Shown piece by piece: positions 26,869 to 36,685 of a stretch of 64,000 nt of DNA. A model generated the notes under the pieces. That model was not told the origin of the DNA. It saw only the letters and a list, made by a program, of their open reading frames with translations, and searched no databases. The stretch is from Pseudoxanthomonas sp. F37 (GTDB taxonomy: Bacteria; Pseudomonadota; Gammaproteobacteria; Xanthomonadales; Xanthomonadaceae): contig NZ_CP095187.1 of NCBI RefSeq assembly GCF_022965755.1, positions 3,881,001-3,945,000 on the forward strand. The letters are read 5' to 3'. A program made the position numbers and the translations under genes. The stretch's first letter is position 1, and each line of letters opens with the position of its first letter.

Positions 26869-28413
26869 CAGGCGGCGATCAGGCTGCGGCCGGTCATGTC
26901 GGCCGGTTGCGGCAGCCCCAGCAGGTCGAGCAGGGTCGGCGCGACATCGCGCAGCGCGCCCCCCGCGCAGCGTCGCCGCACGCTCGCCCACATAGACCAG
27001 CGGCACCGGACCCACGGTATGCGCGGTGTGCGGCTGTCCGGTCTCCGGATCGCGCATCATCTCCAGGTTGCCGTGGTCGGCGGTGATGATCATGGCGCCG
27101 CCGGCGGCGCGCACCGCGGCGTCGACTTCGCCGATGGCCTTGTCCACCGCCTGCGCGGCCAGGATCGCGGCCTGCAGGTCGCCGCTGTGGCCGACCATGT
27201 CGGGATTGGCGATGTTGCAGACGATGGCATCGAAGCGGCCGGAACGGATGGCCGCCACCAGCTTCTCGGTCAGCTCGGGACAACTCATTTCCGGCTGCAG
27301 GTCGTAGGTGGCGACCTTCGGGCTGGGCACGAGGATGCGTTCCTCGCCGGCGAACGCGTCTTCCCGCCCGCCACTGAAGAAGAACGTCACGTGCGCGTAC
27401 TTCTCGGTCTCGGCGATGCGCAGCTGGGTCAGCCCGGCGTCGGCCAGCAGTTCGCCGAAGGTATGCCGCAGGTCGTCCGGCGCGAACGCCACCGGCGCGG
27501 GCAGCTTCGCGTCGTATTCGGTCAGGCAGACGAAGCGCGCCAGCGCCGGTACGCGCGCCTGGAAGCCGTCGAAGGCCGGCGACACGAACGCCGCGGTCAG
27601 CTGGCGCGCGCGGTCGGCGCGGAAGTTCATGAACACCACGGCATCGCCGTCGGCCATCGGCCTCGCGCCGTCGATCACCGTGGGCAGCACGAACTCGTCG
27701 TTCTCGCCGCGCGCATAGGCGGCTTCCAGCGCGGCGATGCCGCTGGCGGCATGGTGCCCGCTCTTCGCTTCGACCAGCGCATCCCACGCCAGGCGCACGC
27801 GGTCCCAGCGCTTGTCGCGGTCCATCGCGTAGTAACGGCCGCTGACCGACGCGATGTGCGCATTGCCGAGCTTCGCGCACAGGTCCTGCAGCGCGCGCAG
27901 GCTGGGTTCGGCCGACTTGGGCGGCGTGTCGCGGCCGTCCAGGAACGCGTGCACCGCCACCCGCGGGACGTCCTGCCGCCTGGCCAGCTCCAGCATCGCG
28001 AAGATGTGCTGCTCATGGCTGTGCACGCCGCCGGGCGAGAGCAGGCCGAACACGTGCAGGGTCTTGCCGTCGGCCCTGGCGGCCCGGCACGCGGCGACCA
28101 GCTGGGCGTTGTCGTAGAAACTGCCATCCTCGATGGCGGCGTCGATGCGGGTCAGGTCCTGGTAGACGATGCGGCCGGCACCCAGGTTCATGTGGCCCAC
28201 TTCCGAATTGCCCATCTGCCCGTCCGGCAACCCAACGTGGCGGCCCTCGGTATGGATCAGCGTGTGCGGCGCGGTGGCCAGCAGGCGCCGCCAGTTCGGC
28301 AGATCGGCCTGCGCCAGCGCATTGTCGGCGGGGTCCTCACGGTGGCCCCAGCCATCCAGGATCAGCAGGACCACGGGCTTGGGACGGTTCACGGACGCGG
28401 GGGATGCGGACAC
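26868..28413 (-). pseudogene. gpmI: 2,3-bisphosphoglycerate-independent phosphoglycerate mutase, frameshifted as sequenced
   Basis: Interconverts 3- and 2-phosphoglycerate using two Mn2+. [12 protein letters not shown], the nucleophile region [34 protein letters not shown] and [11 protein letters not shown] are all intact. The frame is then lost in a run of six C (26959-26964, plus strand). Removing one base restores [20 protein letters not shown] and a stop at 26868-26870 overlapping envC, giving 514 residues, the normal length. As written, the last roughly 32 residues are scrambled and the frame reads on into envC. GTG 28413 is the probable start. Because the enzyme is central to glycolysis, a sequencing error is more likely than a true pseudogene. 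Confidence 0.85.
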
Positions 28414-28546
28414 GGCGGATTCCGGTGACTTCAGGCAGGTGCCGATTGTAGCGAAGCGTGCTCCCATGCATGCCGATGCGGCGTGTTTAAACCCTCGGGC
28501 ATGCCGCCGCATCAGACCGATACGAGACCACCGGAGAGGCAACCCC

Positions 28547-29206
28547 ATGACACGTACCCGTACCGCACTGCTGCTGACCCTGGCCCTGGCCGCCACACCC
28601 GCCCTGGCCCAGCAGGACGTCTCCAAGGTGAACGGCAGCGTTTCCGCCGACGCCGGCCAAGCCTATGGCGACCTGGAAACGGTCAACGGCAGCGTCAGCA
28701 TCGCCGCCGGCGCCACCGTCGAGGACGCCAGCACCGTCAACGGCAGCATCACCGTGGGCGACAAGGCCCAGGCCGCCTCCCTGGAAACCGTCAACGGCGC
28801 GATCCGCATCGGCAAGGACGTGCAGGTGCGCAAGGATGTGGAAACCGTCAACGGCAGCATCTTCACCGACCGCGGCACCACCATCGGCGGCAACGTCGAC
28901 ACCGTCAACGGCGCCATCGGCCTGGTCGGCACCCAGCTGGCCGGCGGCATCGAAACGGTCAACGGCGACATCACCGTCGGCATCGGTTCGCACGTCACGG
29001 GCGGCATCAAGGTGGAGAAGCCGCGCGGCTGGAGCATCAAGCCCCGCCGCGACCCGCGCATCATCATCGGCCCGAACGCCGTGGTCGAGGGTCCGCTGGT
29101 ATTCGAGCGCCCGGTCACGCTGTACGTGCACACCAGCGCCAAGGTCGGGCCGGTGACCGGCGCCACCGCCAAGCCGTTCAGCACCGACACCGCACCGACC
29201 GAGTAA
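28547..29206 (+). CDS. Exported protein with VNG beta-helix repeats
   Basis: 219 residues. A signal peptide (1-21, ending PALA) is followed by seven VNG(S/A/D)(I/V) motifs at residues 28, 46, 64, 82, 101, 120 and 138, that is every 18 or 19 residues. Such spacing suggests stacked rungs of a beta-solenoid. The C-terminal part ([25 protein letters not shown]) continues in a bactofilin-like style. Similarity to DUF4097 or bactofilin families is structural only; I cannot name a function. GGAGAG precedes ATG 28547. A periplasmic or surface location is inferred from the leader. Confidence 0.8.
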   Translation: MTRTRTALLLTLALAATPALAQQDVSKVNGSVSADAGQAYGDLETVNGSVSIAAGATVEDASTVNGSITVGDKAQAASLETVNGAIRIGKDVQVRKDVETVNGSIFTDRGTTIGGNVDTVNGAIGLVGTQLAGGIETVNGDITVGIGSHVTGGIKVEKPRGWSIKPRRDPRIIIGPNAVVEGPLVFERPVTLYVHTSAKVGPVTGATAKPFSTDTAPTE

Positions 29207-29287
29207 GTCCGCGCACCGGCGGCGCCGGCACAGGTCCGGGCCGCCGGTTATGGCTAGAATCGGGATTCCTTTCGTTGAGGAATCACG

Positions 29288-31006
29288 ATGTCCCGCAAGT
29301 TGATGCTGGTGCTTGCCGCCACGGCCGCATTGGCCGCGTGCAAGCGCGAACCCGAGGCGCCCGCCGCCGCGCCCGAAGCCGCCACGCCGCCGGCCGCGGC
29401 GCACACCTTCACCGCCGACATCACCGAGGCCGACTTCGCCGACATGGTGAAGGCGTTGTCGTCCGATGAGTTCGAAGGCCGCGCGCCCGGCTCGGTGGGC
29501 GAGGAGAAGACCACCGCTTACCTGCAGGCGCAGATGAAGCGCATCGGCCTGCAGCCGGGCAACAACGGCAGCTACTTCCAGGACGTTCCGATGGTGGAGA
29601 CCACCGCCGACGAGGCCGCGACCACGCTGTCGCTGGCGACGTCCGCCGGCAAGCGCGACCTGAAGTTCGGCACCGACTACGTCATCGGCACCCGCACCGG
29701 CCAGACCGAGGTGAAGCTGGACGCCAGCGACATGGTGTTCGTCGGCTACGGCGTGGACGCGCCGGAGCAGAAGTGGAACGACTACGCCGGCCAGGACTGG
29801 ACCGGCAAGACGGTGGTGATGTTCGTCAACGACCCGGGCTTCCACGGCAAGGACGAGACGCTGTTCGGCGGCAACCGCATGACCTACTACGGCCGCTGGA
29901 CATACAAGTTCGAGGAAGCCGCGCGCAAGGGCGCCGCGGCCGCGCTGATCGTGCACGATACCGCCGGCGCCAGCTATGGCTGGGACGTGGTGAAGAACTC
30001 CTGGGCCGGTCCGCAGTACGACCTGCCTGCAAAGGATGACCCGGAGAAGCGCATCCCGCTGCAGGGCTGGCTGAGCGCGGAAGCGGCCAGGCAGCTGTTC
30101 GCCGACGCCGGCCTCGACCTGGACGCTGCCTATGCCAGCGCCGGCAAGCGCGGCTTCAAGCCGGTGCCGCTGAAGGCCAAGGCGACGGTATCGCTGAAGA
30201 GCAGCATCAGCGAGAAGACCTCGCGCAATGTCATCGGCGTACTGCCGGGCAGCAGCAAGCCCGACGAAGCCGTGCTGTACATGGCGCACTGGGACCACCT
30301 GGGCAAGCACGAGGGCGATCATTCCGATGACAGCGGGGGCGACAACATCTTCAACGGTGCCGTCGACAACGCGACCGGCGTGGCCGGCATCCTGGAGATC
30401 GCCGAAGCCTTCGCCCACCAGGACCCGAAGCCGGCGCGCTCGGTGGTGTTCGTGGCGGTGACGCTGGAGGAATCGGGGCTGCTCGGCTCCAAGTACTACG
30501 TCGCCCACCCGACCTTCCCGATGGACAAGATCGCCGGCGTGATCAACCTGGACGCGATGAGCGTGGGCGGCAAGTCGCGCGACTTCGTGGTCACCGGCAA
30601 GGGCAATTCCGAGCTGGAGGACATGCTGAAAGTCCACGCCGACCAGCAGGGCCGCGTGCTGACCGAGGAAGGCAATCCGGCCGGCGGCTACTACTTCCGC
30701 AGCGACCACTTCAACTTCGCCAAGGCCGGCGTGCCGGCGCTGTACGCCAAGGGCGGCAACGACCTGCTGGACGGCGGCGTGGAGGCCGGCAAGGCGGCGA
30801 GCGAGGAGTACGCCAAGCGCTACCACCAGGCCAGCGACGAGATGCACGAGGGCTGGAAGCTGGACGGCGTGGTGCAGGACCTGCAGGCGCTGTACGGCGT
30901 CGGCAAGGACCTGGCCGTGGAAGACAAGTGGCCCAACTGGTACGAGGGCAACCCCTTCAAGGCCGCACGCGACGCGATGATGAAGACGGAGCCGGCGAAG
31001 CAGTAA
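29288..31006 (+). CDS. M28 family metallopeptidase, lipoprotein
   Basis: 572 residues. Lipobox LAAC (cysteine 18) predicts attachment to a membrane. An inserted PA-type domain lies around residues 130-290. The di-zinc site is visible: H334-W-D336 in MAHWDHLG, an aspartate near 360 in NGAVDNATG, E394/E395 in TLEESGLLGS, an aspartate in GVINLDAMS and a histidine in RSDHFNFAKAG. It is expected to be an aminopeptidase acting outside the cytoplasm. A TAGAAT lies upstream near 29254, and GAGG precedes the ATG. A strong terminator follows. Confidence 0.93.
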   Translation: MSRKLMLVLAATAALAACKREPEAPAAAPEAATPPAAAHTFTADITEADFADMVKALSSDEFEGRAPGSVGEEKTTAYLQAQMKRIGLQPGNNGSYFQDVPMVETTADEAATTLSLATSAGKRDLKFGTDYVIGTRTGQTEVKLDASDMVFVGYGVDAPEQKWNDYAGQDWTGKTVVMFVNDPGFHGKDETLFGGNRMTYYGRWTYKFEEAARKGAAAALIVHDTAGASYGWDVVKNSWAGPQYDLPAKDDPEKRIPLQGWLSAEAARQLFADAGLDLDAAYASAGKRGFKPVPLKAKATVSLKSSISEKTSRNVIGVLPGSSKPDEAVLYMAHWDHLGKHEGDHSDDSGGDNIFNGAVDNATGVAGILEIAEAFAHQDPKPARSVVFVAVTLEESGLLGSKYYVAHPTFPMDKIAGVINLDAMSVGGKSRDFVVTGKGNSELEDMLKVHADQQGRVLTEEGNPAGGYYFRSDHFNFAKAGVPALYAKGGNDLLDGGVEAGKAASEEYAKRYHQASDEMHEGWKLDGVVQDLQALYGVGKDLAVEDKWPNWYEGNPFKAARDAMMKTEPAKQ

Positions 31007-31027
31007 GCCGCGTTCCGATGCGATATG

Positions 31028-31057
31028 AAAACGGCGCCGAAAGGCGCCGTTTTCTGT
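31028..31057 (+). terminator. Rho-independent terminator after the M28 gene
   Basis: 11-bp stem AAAACGGCGCC/GGCGCCGTTTT with a GAAA tetraloop and a following T-rich stretch (TTTTCTGTTTC). It starts 22 bp after the stop. Confidence 0.9.
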
Positions 31058-31151
31058 TTCTTCTCCCCGCTGCGCAGGGAGAGGGCAACCGCCCATGGAC
31101 GCCTTGCCGCCGTACCCACTACCCTGCGCCATCCTCGGAGGGAAACAGCTC

Positions 31152-31544
31152 ATGTCCATCGCCTACTGGTGCATCCTCATCACCGCCCTGCTGCCGTACC
31201 TGTGGGTCTTCATCGCCAAGCGCTCGGGCGATCGCTACAACAACCGCAATCCGCGCGCCTGGATGGCCAAGCAGGAAGGCAACTACAAGGTGCAGCGCGC
31301 CAACGCGGCCCACCTCAACGGTTTCGAGGCATTCCCGGCATTCGTGGCCGGCGTGCTGATGGCGCAGCTGGCCGGCGTGCCGGCCACCCTGGTCACCCCG
31401 CTCGCCGTGGCGTTCGTGGTCGCCCGCATCTTCCACGGGTGGTTCTATCTGATCGACATGCACGCCATGCGCAGCCTGTCGTGGCTGCTGGGCATGCTGT
31501 GCGCCGTGGCGCTCATGGTGCTGGCGGCGCTGCGGGTGGCGTGA
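31152..31544 (+). CDS. MAPEG family membrane protein
   Basis: 130 residues with four helices. RANAAHLNGFEAFPAFVAGVLMA matches the MAPEG signature (RxxxxHxNxxE), and RIFHGWFYLIDMHAMRS a later family segment. Members include microsomal glutathione transferases and other membrane proteins; many bacterial ones have no proven activity. GGAGG lies 9 bases before ATG 31152. The last 32 bp overlap the 3' end of the convergent LuxR-type gene. Confidence 0.85.
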   Translation: MSIAYWCILITALLPYLWVFIAKRSGDRYNNRNPRAWMAKQEGNYKVQRANAAHLNGFEAFPAFVAGVLMAQLAGVPATLVTPLAVAFVVARIFHGWFYLIDMHAMRSLSWLLGMLCAVALMVLAALRVA

Positions 31545-32094
31545 CCTCCGGGGCAAGGCCGGCGCGCGGCACCAGCAGGTCTTCCAGGAAGAAGGCGGCC
31601 AGTTCGGACCGTCCGGCCAGTCCGGCCTTGGCATAGATCGACGCCGACTGCGCGCGCACGGTCTTTTCGTGGGTGCCGCGCAGATCCGCGATCTCCCGCA
31701 ACCCCAGGCCCTTCAACAGCAGAAAGGCGACTTCCTTCTCGGCCGGCGACAGGCGCCATCCGTCCAGCTGCGCGTCGATCGAGCGCGACAGGCCTTCCAC
31801 GTGACGGCGCGCCTGCTGCCGCCAGGCCTCCGCCTGCGCACGCACCTGGCTGAGATGCTCCGCCTGCCTGACCAGCCGGCGGCGAAGGCGCAGCGTGCTG
31901 CGCAGCAGGTGCACGGCGCCCAGCAGGGCCAGCCCGGCCGCCACGATCTCGAGCGCCACGTGCCAGCCGGAAGCGCCCTGCCGCAGGTCGCCTACGACAT
32001 CCGCCACCACCAGCAGCGCGATCAGCAGCAGGACGCCTGCGATGACGCCGCGTTCGCTGCCCTGCAGGGGACGGCGCTCAACTGTGGGGGACAT
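31513..32094 (-). CDS. Membrane-anchored LuxR-type transcriptional regulator
   Basis: 193 residues. Two hydrophobic helices (about 18-35 and 48-65) are followed by a coiled region rich in R, Q and A (70-120). The C-terminal LuxR/GerE helix-turn-helix reads LSPAEKEVAFLLLKGLGLREIADLRGTHEKTVRAQSASIY in consecutive segments between about residues 117 and 165. No receiver or ligand domain is present, so the membrane part may be the sensor. Its start overlaps the end of the cytochrome b561 gene by 17 bp. Co-translation suggests it works with that protein, perhaps sensing electron-transport state; that link is inference. Confidence 0.85.
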   Translation of the reverse strand: MSPTVERRPLQGSERGVIAGVLLLIALLVVADVVGDLRQGASGWHVALEIVAAGLALLGAVHLLRSTLRLRRRLVRQAEHLSQVRAQAEAWRQQARRHVEGLSRSIDAQLDGWRLSPAEKEVAFLLLKGLGLREIADLRGTHEKTVRAQSASIYAKAGLAGRSELAAFFLEDLLVPRAGLAPEVTPPAAPPAP

Positions 32095-32857
32095 CCTCGG
32101 CCCGCTCCCCGCGCGCATGCGCTTCATGTTCGGCCCGCTCGTCGTCGGCCCCGCCCTGTTCGCCGGACCCCTCGTCCGCCTCGCGGAGCGTCAGCGTCTG
32201 GCCGAAGAGCGTGATACGGCCACGGCTGGCATCGTAGCGATTCGCCACGCCTGCGCCCACCGCCGCCAGCGCCGCGACGAACGCCAGTGCCACGCCCGCG
32301 TGAGGGCGCACGTCGGCCTCCGTGGCAGGAATGCCGCGCTTGCGCCCGGTCACCATGCTCAATGGGAGTGCGTCGCGGTGGCGCAGTACGTGCACCAGCA
32401 CGCCGGCCACGTGCAGCAGCGCCACGGCCAGGAAGGCGTTGGCCAGGACCTCGTGCACCTCCTCCACCGCGTGCGGTGCCACGCCCGCGACCATCGCCAG
32501 TCCGGTGGCCGCCATGCCCAGGCCCAGGCCCATCATCGCCAGCGCAGCCCAGCTGGAGGCGGGGTTGTGTCCCGCCCAGGTGCGCGCCTGTCCGGACAGC
32601 ACGCCACGCAGGTACCCCGCCAGCGCCGCCGGGCGCAGGCTGAAATCCGACAGCCGGGCATGCCGCGTTCCCGCCAGCCCCCACAGCAGGCGCAGCAGCA
32701 CCGCCGTCGCCAGCAGTCCGCCGGCCAGCATGTGCAGCACGAACCGCGGCGACGCGTCGTCGACCGTGCTGCCGATGGCGTACGCGGCGACGAACAGGCC
32801 GGCGAAGGTCCAGTGGAAGACCCGCGTGGGCAGGTCGTAGATGCGGGGAGAGGACAT
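32078..32857 (-). CDS. Cytochrome b561-type di-heme membrane protein
   Basis: 259 residues with four main helices. Candidate heme-ligand histidines are H in TRVFHWTFAG, H in RFVLHMLAGG, and two in VHEVLANAFLAVALLHVAG. The final 45 residues are charged (GGADDERAEHEAHARGE) and probably cytoplasmic. These proteins carry electrons between quinones and partners in the membrane. It overlaps the LuxR-type gene downstream, and truC is 100 bp upstream on the same strand. ATG 32857 opens MSSPRIYDLPTRVFHW. Confidence 0.87.
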   Translation of the reverse strand: MSSPRIYDLPTRVFHWTFAGLFVAAYAIGSTVDDASPRFVLHMLAGGLLATAVLLRLLWGLAGTRHARLSDFSLRPAALAGYLRGVLSGQARTWAGHNPASSWAALAMMGLGLGMAATGLAMVAGVAPHAVEEVHEVLANAFLAVALLHVAGVLVHVLRHRDALPLSMVTGRKRGIPATEADVRPHAGVALAFVAALAAVGAGVANRYDASRGRITLFGQTLTLREADEGSGEQGGADDERAEHEAHARGERAEDVPHS

Positions 32858-32957
32858 GGCGGCGCGCTCCGTGGGAAGGGAGCCCCACCTTTGCGCCGGC
32901 ATGCCGCGGCGTCATCGGACAAATGCCGCATGTCTGCCGCATCAAGGCGTTACGGGA

Positions 32958-33686
32958 TCAGCGCAGGTCCTCTTCCCACCCGAACAGGGCGAATGCCTTG
33001 CGGAATTCCGCATCCAGCGGCGCCACCGCCTCGATGCGCTCGCCCGTGGCCGGGTGCGGGAACGACAGCCGCACCGCGTGCAGCAGCATGCGGTGCACGC
33101 CCTGCATGCGGAAATGCCGGTTGTGCCGCCCGTCGCCATGGCTGGTGTCGCCGATCAGGTGATGGAAGGCGTGCTTCAGGTGCCGTCGGATCTGGCGGAA
33201 GCGCCCGGTCTCCGGCTGGCAGCGCAGCAGCGCATAGCGCGAGGTCTCGAAGCCGCCCGACGGCAGCGGCAGCTCGCCCGTCGCCAGGCGCACGAAGTGC
33301 GTCAGGGACGGCTTCTTTTCCGGCTTGCCCGGGCCGCCATCGAGCGGATGGTCGACGCTGAAGTCCGGTTCCGGCCAGCCGCGGCAGATGGCCAGGTAAT
33401 CCTTCTCCACGGCGCGCGACATGAACACCTTGCCCAGCGCCGACGCGCTGTCGCGGTCGAACGCCACCAGCAGGCAGCCACTGGTGGCGCGGTCCAGCCG
33501 ATGGATCAGGAAAATGGGCTTGCCGAACTGCACGCGCAGGCGGTCGGCGACGAAGTCGGTTTCGCCACCAGCCAGCCTGCTGTCGTGCGCCATCACGCCC
33601 GCGGGTTTGTCGACCACCGAGATCTGCGCATCCGCGTACAGCACCGGCAATGGGCCGTCGTCCGTCTTTGTCTCACGGTAATCCAT
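32958..33686 (-). CDS. truC: tRNA pseudouridine synthase TruC
   Basis: 242 residues of the RluA/RsuA superfamily. The catalytic aspartate is in LIHRLDRATSGCLLVAF. RQIRRHLKHAFHHLIGDT and THGDGRHNR-like text (here SHGDGRHNRHFR) are characteristic of TruC, which makes pseudouridine 65 in tRNA-Ile and tRNA-Asp. No S4 domain is present, as in E. coli TruC. The start is ATG 33686. Confidence 0.88.
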   Translation of the reverse strand: MDYRETKTDDGPLPVLYADAQISVVDKPAGVMAHDSRLAGGETDFVADRLRVQFGKPIFLIHRLDRATSGCLLVAFDRDSASALGKVFMSRAVEKDYLAICRGWPEPDFSVDHPLDGGPGKPEKKPSLTHFVRLATGELPLPSGGFETSRYALLRCQPETGRFRQIRRHLKHAFHHLIGDTSHGDGRHNRHFRMQGVHRMLLHAVRLSFPHPATGERIEAVAPLDAEFRKAFALFGWEEDLR

Positions 33687-33767
33687 GAATCTACGCGCCT
33701 TTCGAATCTGCGAAACTCGGGGTTCGCCGCAGCGATGGACGCACGCGGCCCCGATGGAGGATTGAGG

Positions 33768-36551
33768 ATGAAGTCACCGCGTTTCATTGTCGCACTGGCC
33801 CTGGCCGCGGCGCTCGCCCTCGGCCAGCCGGCCTGGGCGGATGCCCCCGCCACGCTGCCCAGGGGCGTCGCCGCAGGCCCCAGCATCGAAGGCATCAGCG
33901 AGTACACGCTGTCCAATGGCCTGCGCGTACTGCTGTTCCCGGATGCCACCAAGCCCACCGTAACGGTCAACCTGGTCTATGGCGTGGGCTCGGTGCACGA
34001 AAACTACGGCGAAACCGGCATGGCCCACCTGCTGGAACACCTGCTGTTCAAGGGCACGCCCACGCAGTCGGACATCAGCGGCGAAATGAAGAAGCGCGGC
34101 ATCGACTTCAATGCCACCACCGGCCTGGACCGCACCAACTACTTCGCCTCCTTCCCGGCCAATGCCGACACCCTGGAGTGGGTGCTCAGCATGGAGGCCG
34201 ACCGCATGGTCAACTCGAATGTCGCCAGGAAGGACCTGGAGAGCGAGATGACCGTGGTGCGCAACGAACTGGAAGCCGGCGAGAACAATCCCGCCGGCGT
34301 GCTGTTCCAGCGCATCCGCTCCAGCGCCTTCCTGTGGCACAACTACGGCAACACCACCATCGGCGCGCGCAGCGACGTGGAAGGCGTGCCGATCGACAAG
34401 CTGCAGGCGTTCTACCGCCAGTGGTACCAGCCGGACAACGCCACCCTGGTGGTCGCCGGCCGCATCGACAGCGCCGACGTGCTGGCGCGCGTGGCGCGCC
34501 ACTTCGGCCCGCTGAAGAAGCCCGCGCGCGCGCTGCCGCGCTTCTACACCACCGAACCGGCCCAGGACGGCGAACGCGAAGTCACCGTGCGCCGCGTCGG
34601 CAACCTGCGCCTGGTCGCGGCCGCCTACCACATGCCCGCGCTGGCGCACCCGGACAATGCACCGCTCAGCGTGCTGGCCAACGTGCTGGGCCATACGCCC
34701 GGCGGGCGCCTGCACAAGACGCTGGTGGAAGCCAAGCTGGCCGCGGCCACCGGCGCCAACGGCGAGTCCATGCGCGATCCGGGCCTGCTGACCGTGGTGG
34801 CCGTGGTGCCCGGCGACGGCGATGCCGCCAAGGCCGAAGCCGAACTGCTGAAGCAGGTCGAACAACTCGCGGCGCGTCCGATCACCCAGCAGGAAGTGGA
34901 TGAAGCCAAGCAGCGCATCGGCAACGCGTACGAGCTGTACCTCACCGACGTCAACGCGGTGGGCATGGGCCTGGCGGAATTCCAGTCCGCCGGCGACTGG
35001 CGCCTGCTGTTCACCAGTCGCGATGCCGTGGAAAAGGTCACCGCCGCCGACGTCAACCGCGTCGCCGCGGCCTACCTGAAGGCCAGCAACCGCACGCTGG
35101 GCCGCTTCGTGCCCACGCCCGCGCCCGACCGCGTGGAGATCCCCGCCGCACCGGCGGTGGCCACGCTGGTCGATGGCTATACCGGGCGCGCCGCGGTCAG
35201 CGCGGGCGAAGTGTTCGACCCCTCGCCGGCGAACATCGACGCGCGCACCCAGACCTTCATCCTTGGCGACGGCCTGAAGGTATCGCTGCTGCCGAAGAAG
35301 ACCCGCGGCGACACCGTCATCGTCGATGCGAATTTCCGCTTCGCCGACGAAGCGGCGCTGAAGGGCCGCGAAGGCGCCGCCGGCATCGCCGGCGCCATGC
35401 TGATGCGCGGCAGCACCACGATGACGCGCGAACAGATCGACCAGCGCCTGGAGCAGCTGAAGACCCAGGGCAGCGTGGGCGGCGGCCTGCAGGGCGCCAC
35501 CATCGGCCTGCAGACGCGGCGCGGGCACCTGGCTGACGCGCTGGCGCTGGCCGCCGACGTGCTGCGCAACCCGGCGTTCCCGGAAAGCGAGTTCGAGCAG
35601 CTGCGCACGCAGGCCATCACTGGGATGGAAGCCTCGCGCTTCGAGCCCGGCGCCATCGCCGGCCGTGCCCTGGCGCAGTACTTCGACCCGTGGCCGGCCG
35701 GCCATCCGCTGCGCAACCGCACGCTGGACGAGTCACTGGCCGAACTGAAGGCGCTGAAGCTGGAGGACGTGCGCGCGTTCCATCGCGACTTCTACGGCAC
35801 CGCCCACGGCGAGATCGCCATCGTCGGCGACTTCGATGCCTCCGCCGTGCGCGCGCAGCTGGAACAACTGTTCGCCGGCTGGAAGAGCGGCAAGCCGTTC
35901 GCCTCCATCCCCACGCAGTACACCGATGTGACGGCCAAGCAGGCGCGCTTCGAAACCCCGGACAAGCCCAATGCCGTCCTGCTGGCCCGCCACAACCTGC
36001 CGCTGAAGGTCACCGACGCCGACTACCCGGCGCTGGTGGTGGCCAACCGCATCTTCGGCGGCGGCGCGTTGAAGTCGCGCCTGGGCGACCGCATCCGCCA
36101 GCAGGAAGGCCTCAGCTATGGCGTCTCCAGCGGAGTGCGCGCCGACGACAGCCTGACCGGCAAGGACGATGCCGGCAGCTTCAGCATCCAGGCCATCGCC
36201 GCGCCGGAGAACATGGCGAAGGTTGAAGCGCTGGTGCGCGAGGAACTGGCCAGGCTGGTCAAGGACGGCATCACCGCCGAGGAGTTGAAGGACGCCGTGG
36301 CCGGCACGCTGACCGAACGCCAGCAGGCCCGCGCCGAGGACGGCACCGTCGCCGGCATGCTGGCTGACCAGCTGTTCTTCGGCCGCACCATGCAGTTCAC
36401 CGCCGACCTGGATGCGAAATATGCCGCGCTGACGGTGGACCAGGTGAATGCCGCGATCCGCACGCACCTCAAGCCCGACGCGCTGAGCGTGTTCCTGGCG
36501 GGAGACTTCGCCAAGGCGGGGGGCGCGCCTGCGGCGGCACCCGCGAAGTAG
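33768..36551 (+). CDS. M16 family zinc peptidase, two-domain exported form
   Basis: 927 residues. Signal peptide ends PAWA. The N-terminal M16 domain has the inverted zinc motif H87-L-L-E90-H91 and a downstream RNELEAGEN glutamate. The C-terminal half repeats the fold without the motif, as in processing-peptidase-like double-domain proteins. It is expected to degrade peptides in the periplasm. GAGG precedes ATG 33768. A second, different M16 protein is encoded at 48988-51852. Confidence 0.93.
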   Translation: MKSPRFIVALALAAALALGQPAWADAPATLPRGVAAGPSIEGISEYTLSNGLRVLLFPDATKPTVTVNLVYGVGSVHENYGETGMAHLLEHLLFKGTPTQSDISGEMKKRGIDFNATTGLDRTNYFASFPANADTLEWVLSMEADRMVNSNVARKDLESEMTVVRNELEAGENNPAGVLFQRIRSSAFLWHNYGNTTIGARSDVEGVPIDKLQAFYRQWYQPDNATLVVAGRIDSADVLARVARHFGPLKKPARALPRFYTTEPAQDGEREVTVRRVGNLRLVAAAYHMPALAHPDNAPLSVLANVLGHTPGGRLHKTLVEAKLAAATGANGESMRDPGLLTVVAVVPGDGDAAKAEAELLKQVEQLAARPITQQEVDEAKQRIGNAYELYLTDVNAVGMGLAEFQSAGDWRLLFTSRDAVEKVTAADVNRVAAAYLKASNRTLGRFVPTPAPDRVEIPAAPAVATLVDGYTGRAAVSAGEVFDPSPANIDARTQTFILGDGLKVSLLPKKTRGDTVIVDANFRFADEAALKGREGAAGIAGAMLMRGSTTMTREQIDQRLEQLKTQGSVGGGLQGATIGLQTRRGHLADALALAADVLRNPAFPESEFEQLRTQAITGMEASRFEPGAIAGRALAQYFDPWPAGHPLRNRTLDESLAELKALKLEDVRAFHRDFYGTAHGEIAIVGDFDASAVRAQLEQLFAGWKSGKPFASIPTQYTDVTAKQARFETPDKPNAVLLARHNLPLKVTDADYPALVVANRIFGGGALKSRLGDRIRQQEGLSYGVSSGVRADDSLTGKDDAGSFSIQAIAAPENMAKVEALVREELARLVKDGITAEELKDAVAGTLTERQQARAEDGTVAGMLADQLFFGRTMQFTADLDAKYAALTVDQVNAAIRTHLKPDALSVFLAGDFAKAGGAPAAAPAK

Positions 36552-36570
36552 TCCGATCCATGCGGGACAA

Positions 36571-36604
36571 AGGAACGGCCCCTGACGGGGCCGTTCCTGT
36601 TTGG
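36571..36604 (+). terminator. Rho-independent terminator after the M16 gene
   Basis: 12-bp perfect stem (36571-36582 with 36587-36598), TGAC loop, then TGTTTG. It starts 19 bp after the stop codon. Confidence 0.85.
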
Positions 36605-36685
36605 GTCTCGCCCGCGATAAGTCGCCGCCGTGCGTCCGGTGATTCCACCATCGCGCGCCTTCTTCCGCCCCCGCATCAAGTCCGG

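Noticed and set aside
26959-26964. Programmed ribosomal frameshifting in gpmI
   Set aside because: No reason for regulation in the last 32 codons, and a similar homopolymer fault in the TonB receptor points to sequence error.
25603-28626. A true GpmI-EnvC fusion protein
   Set aside because: The junction is scrambled sequence; removing one C restores both normal protein ends with a TGATG overlap.
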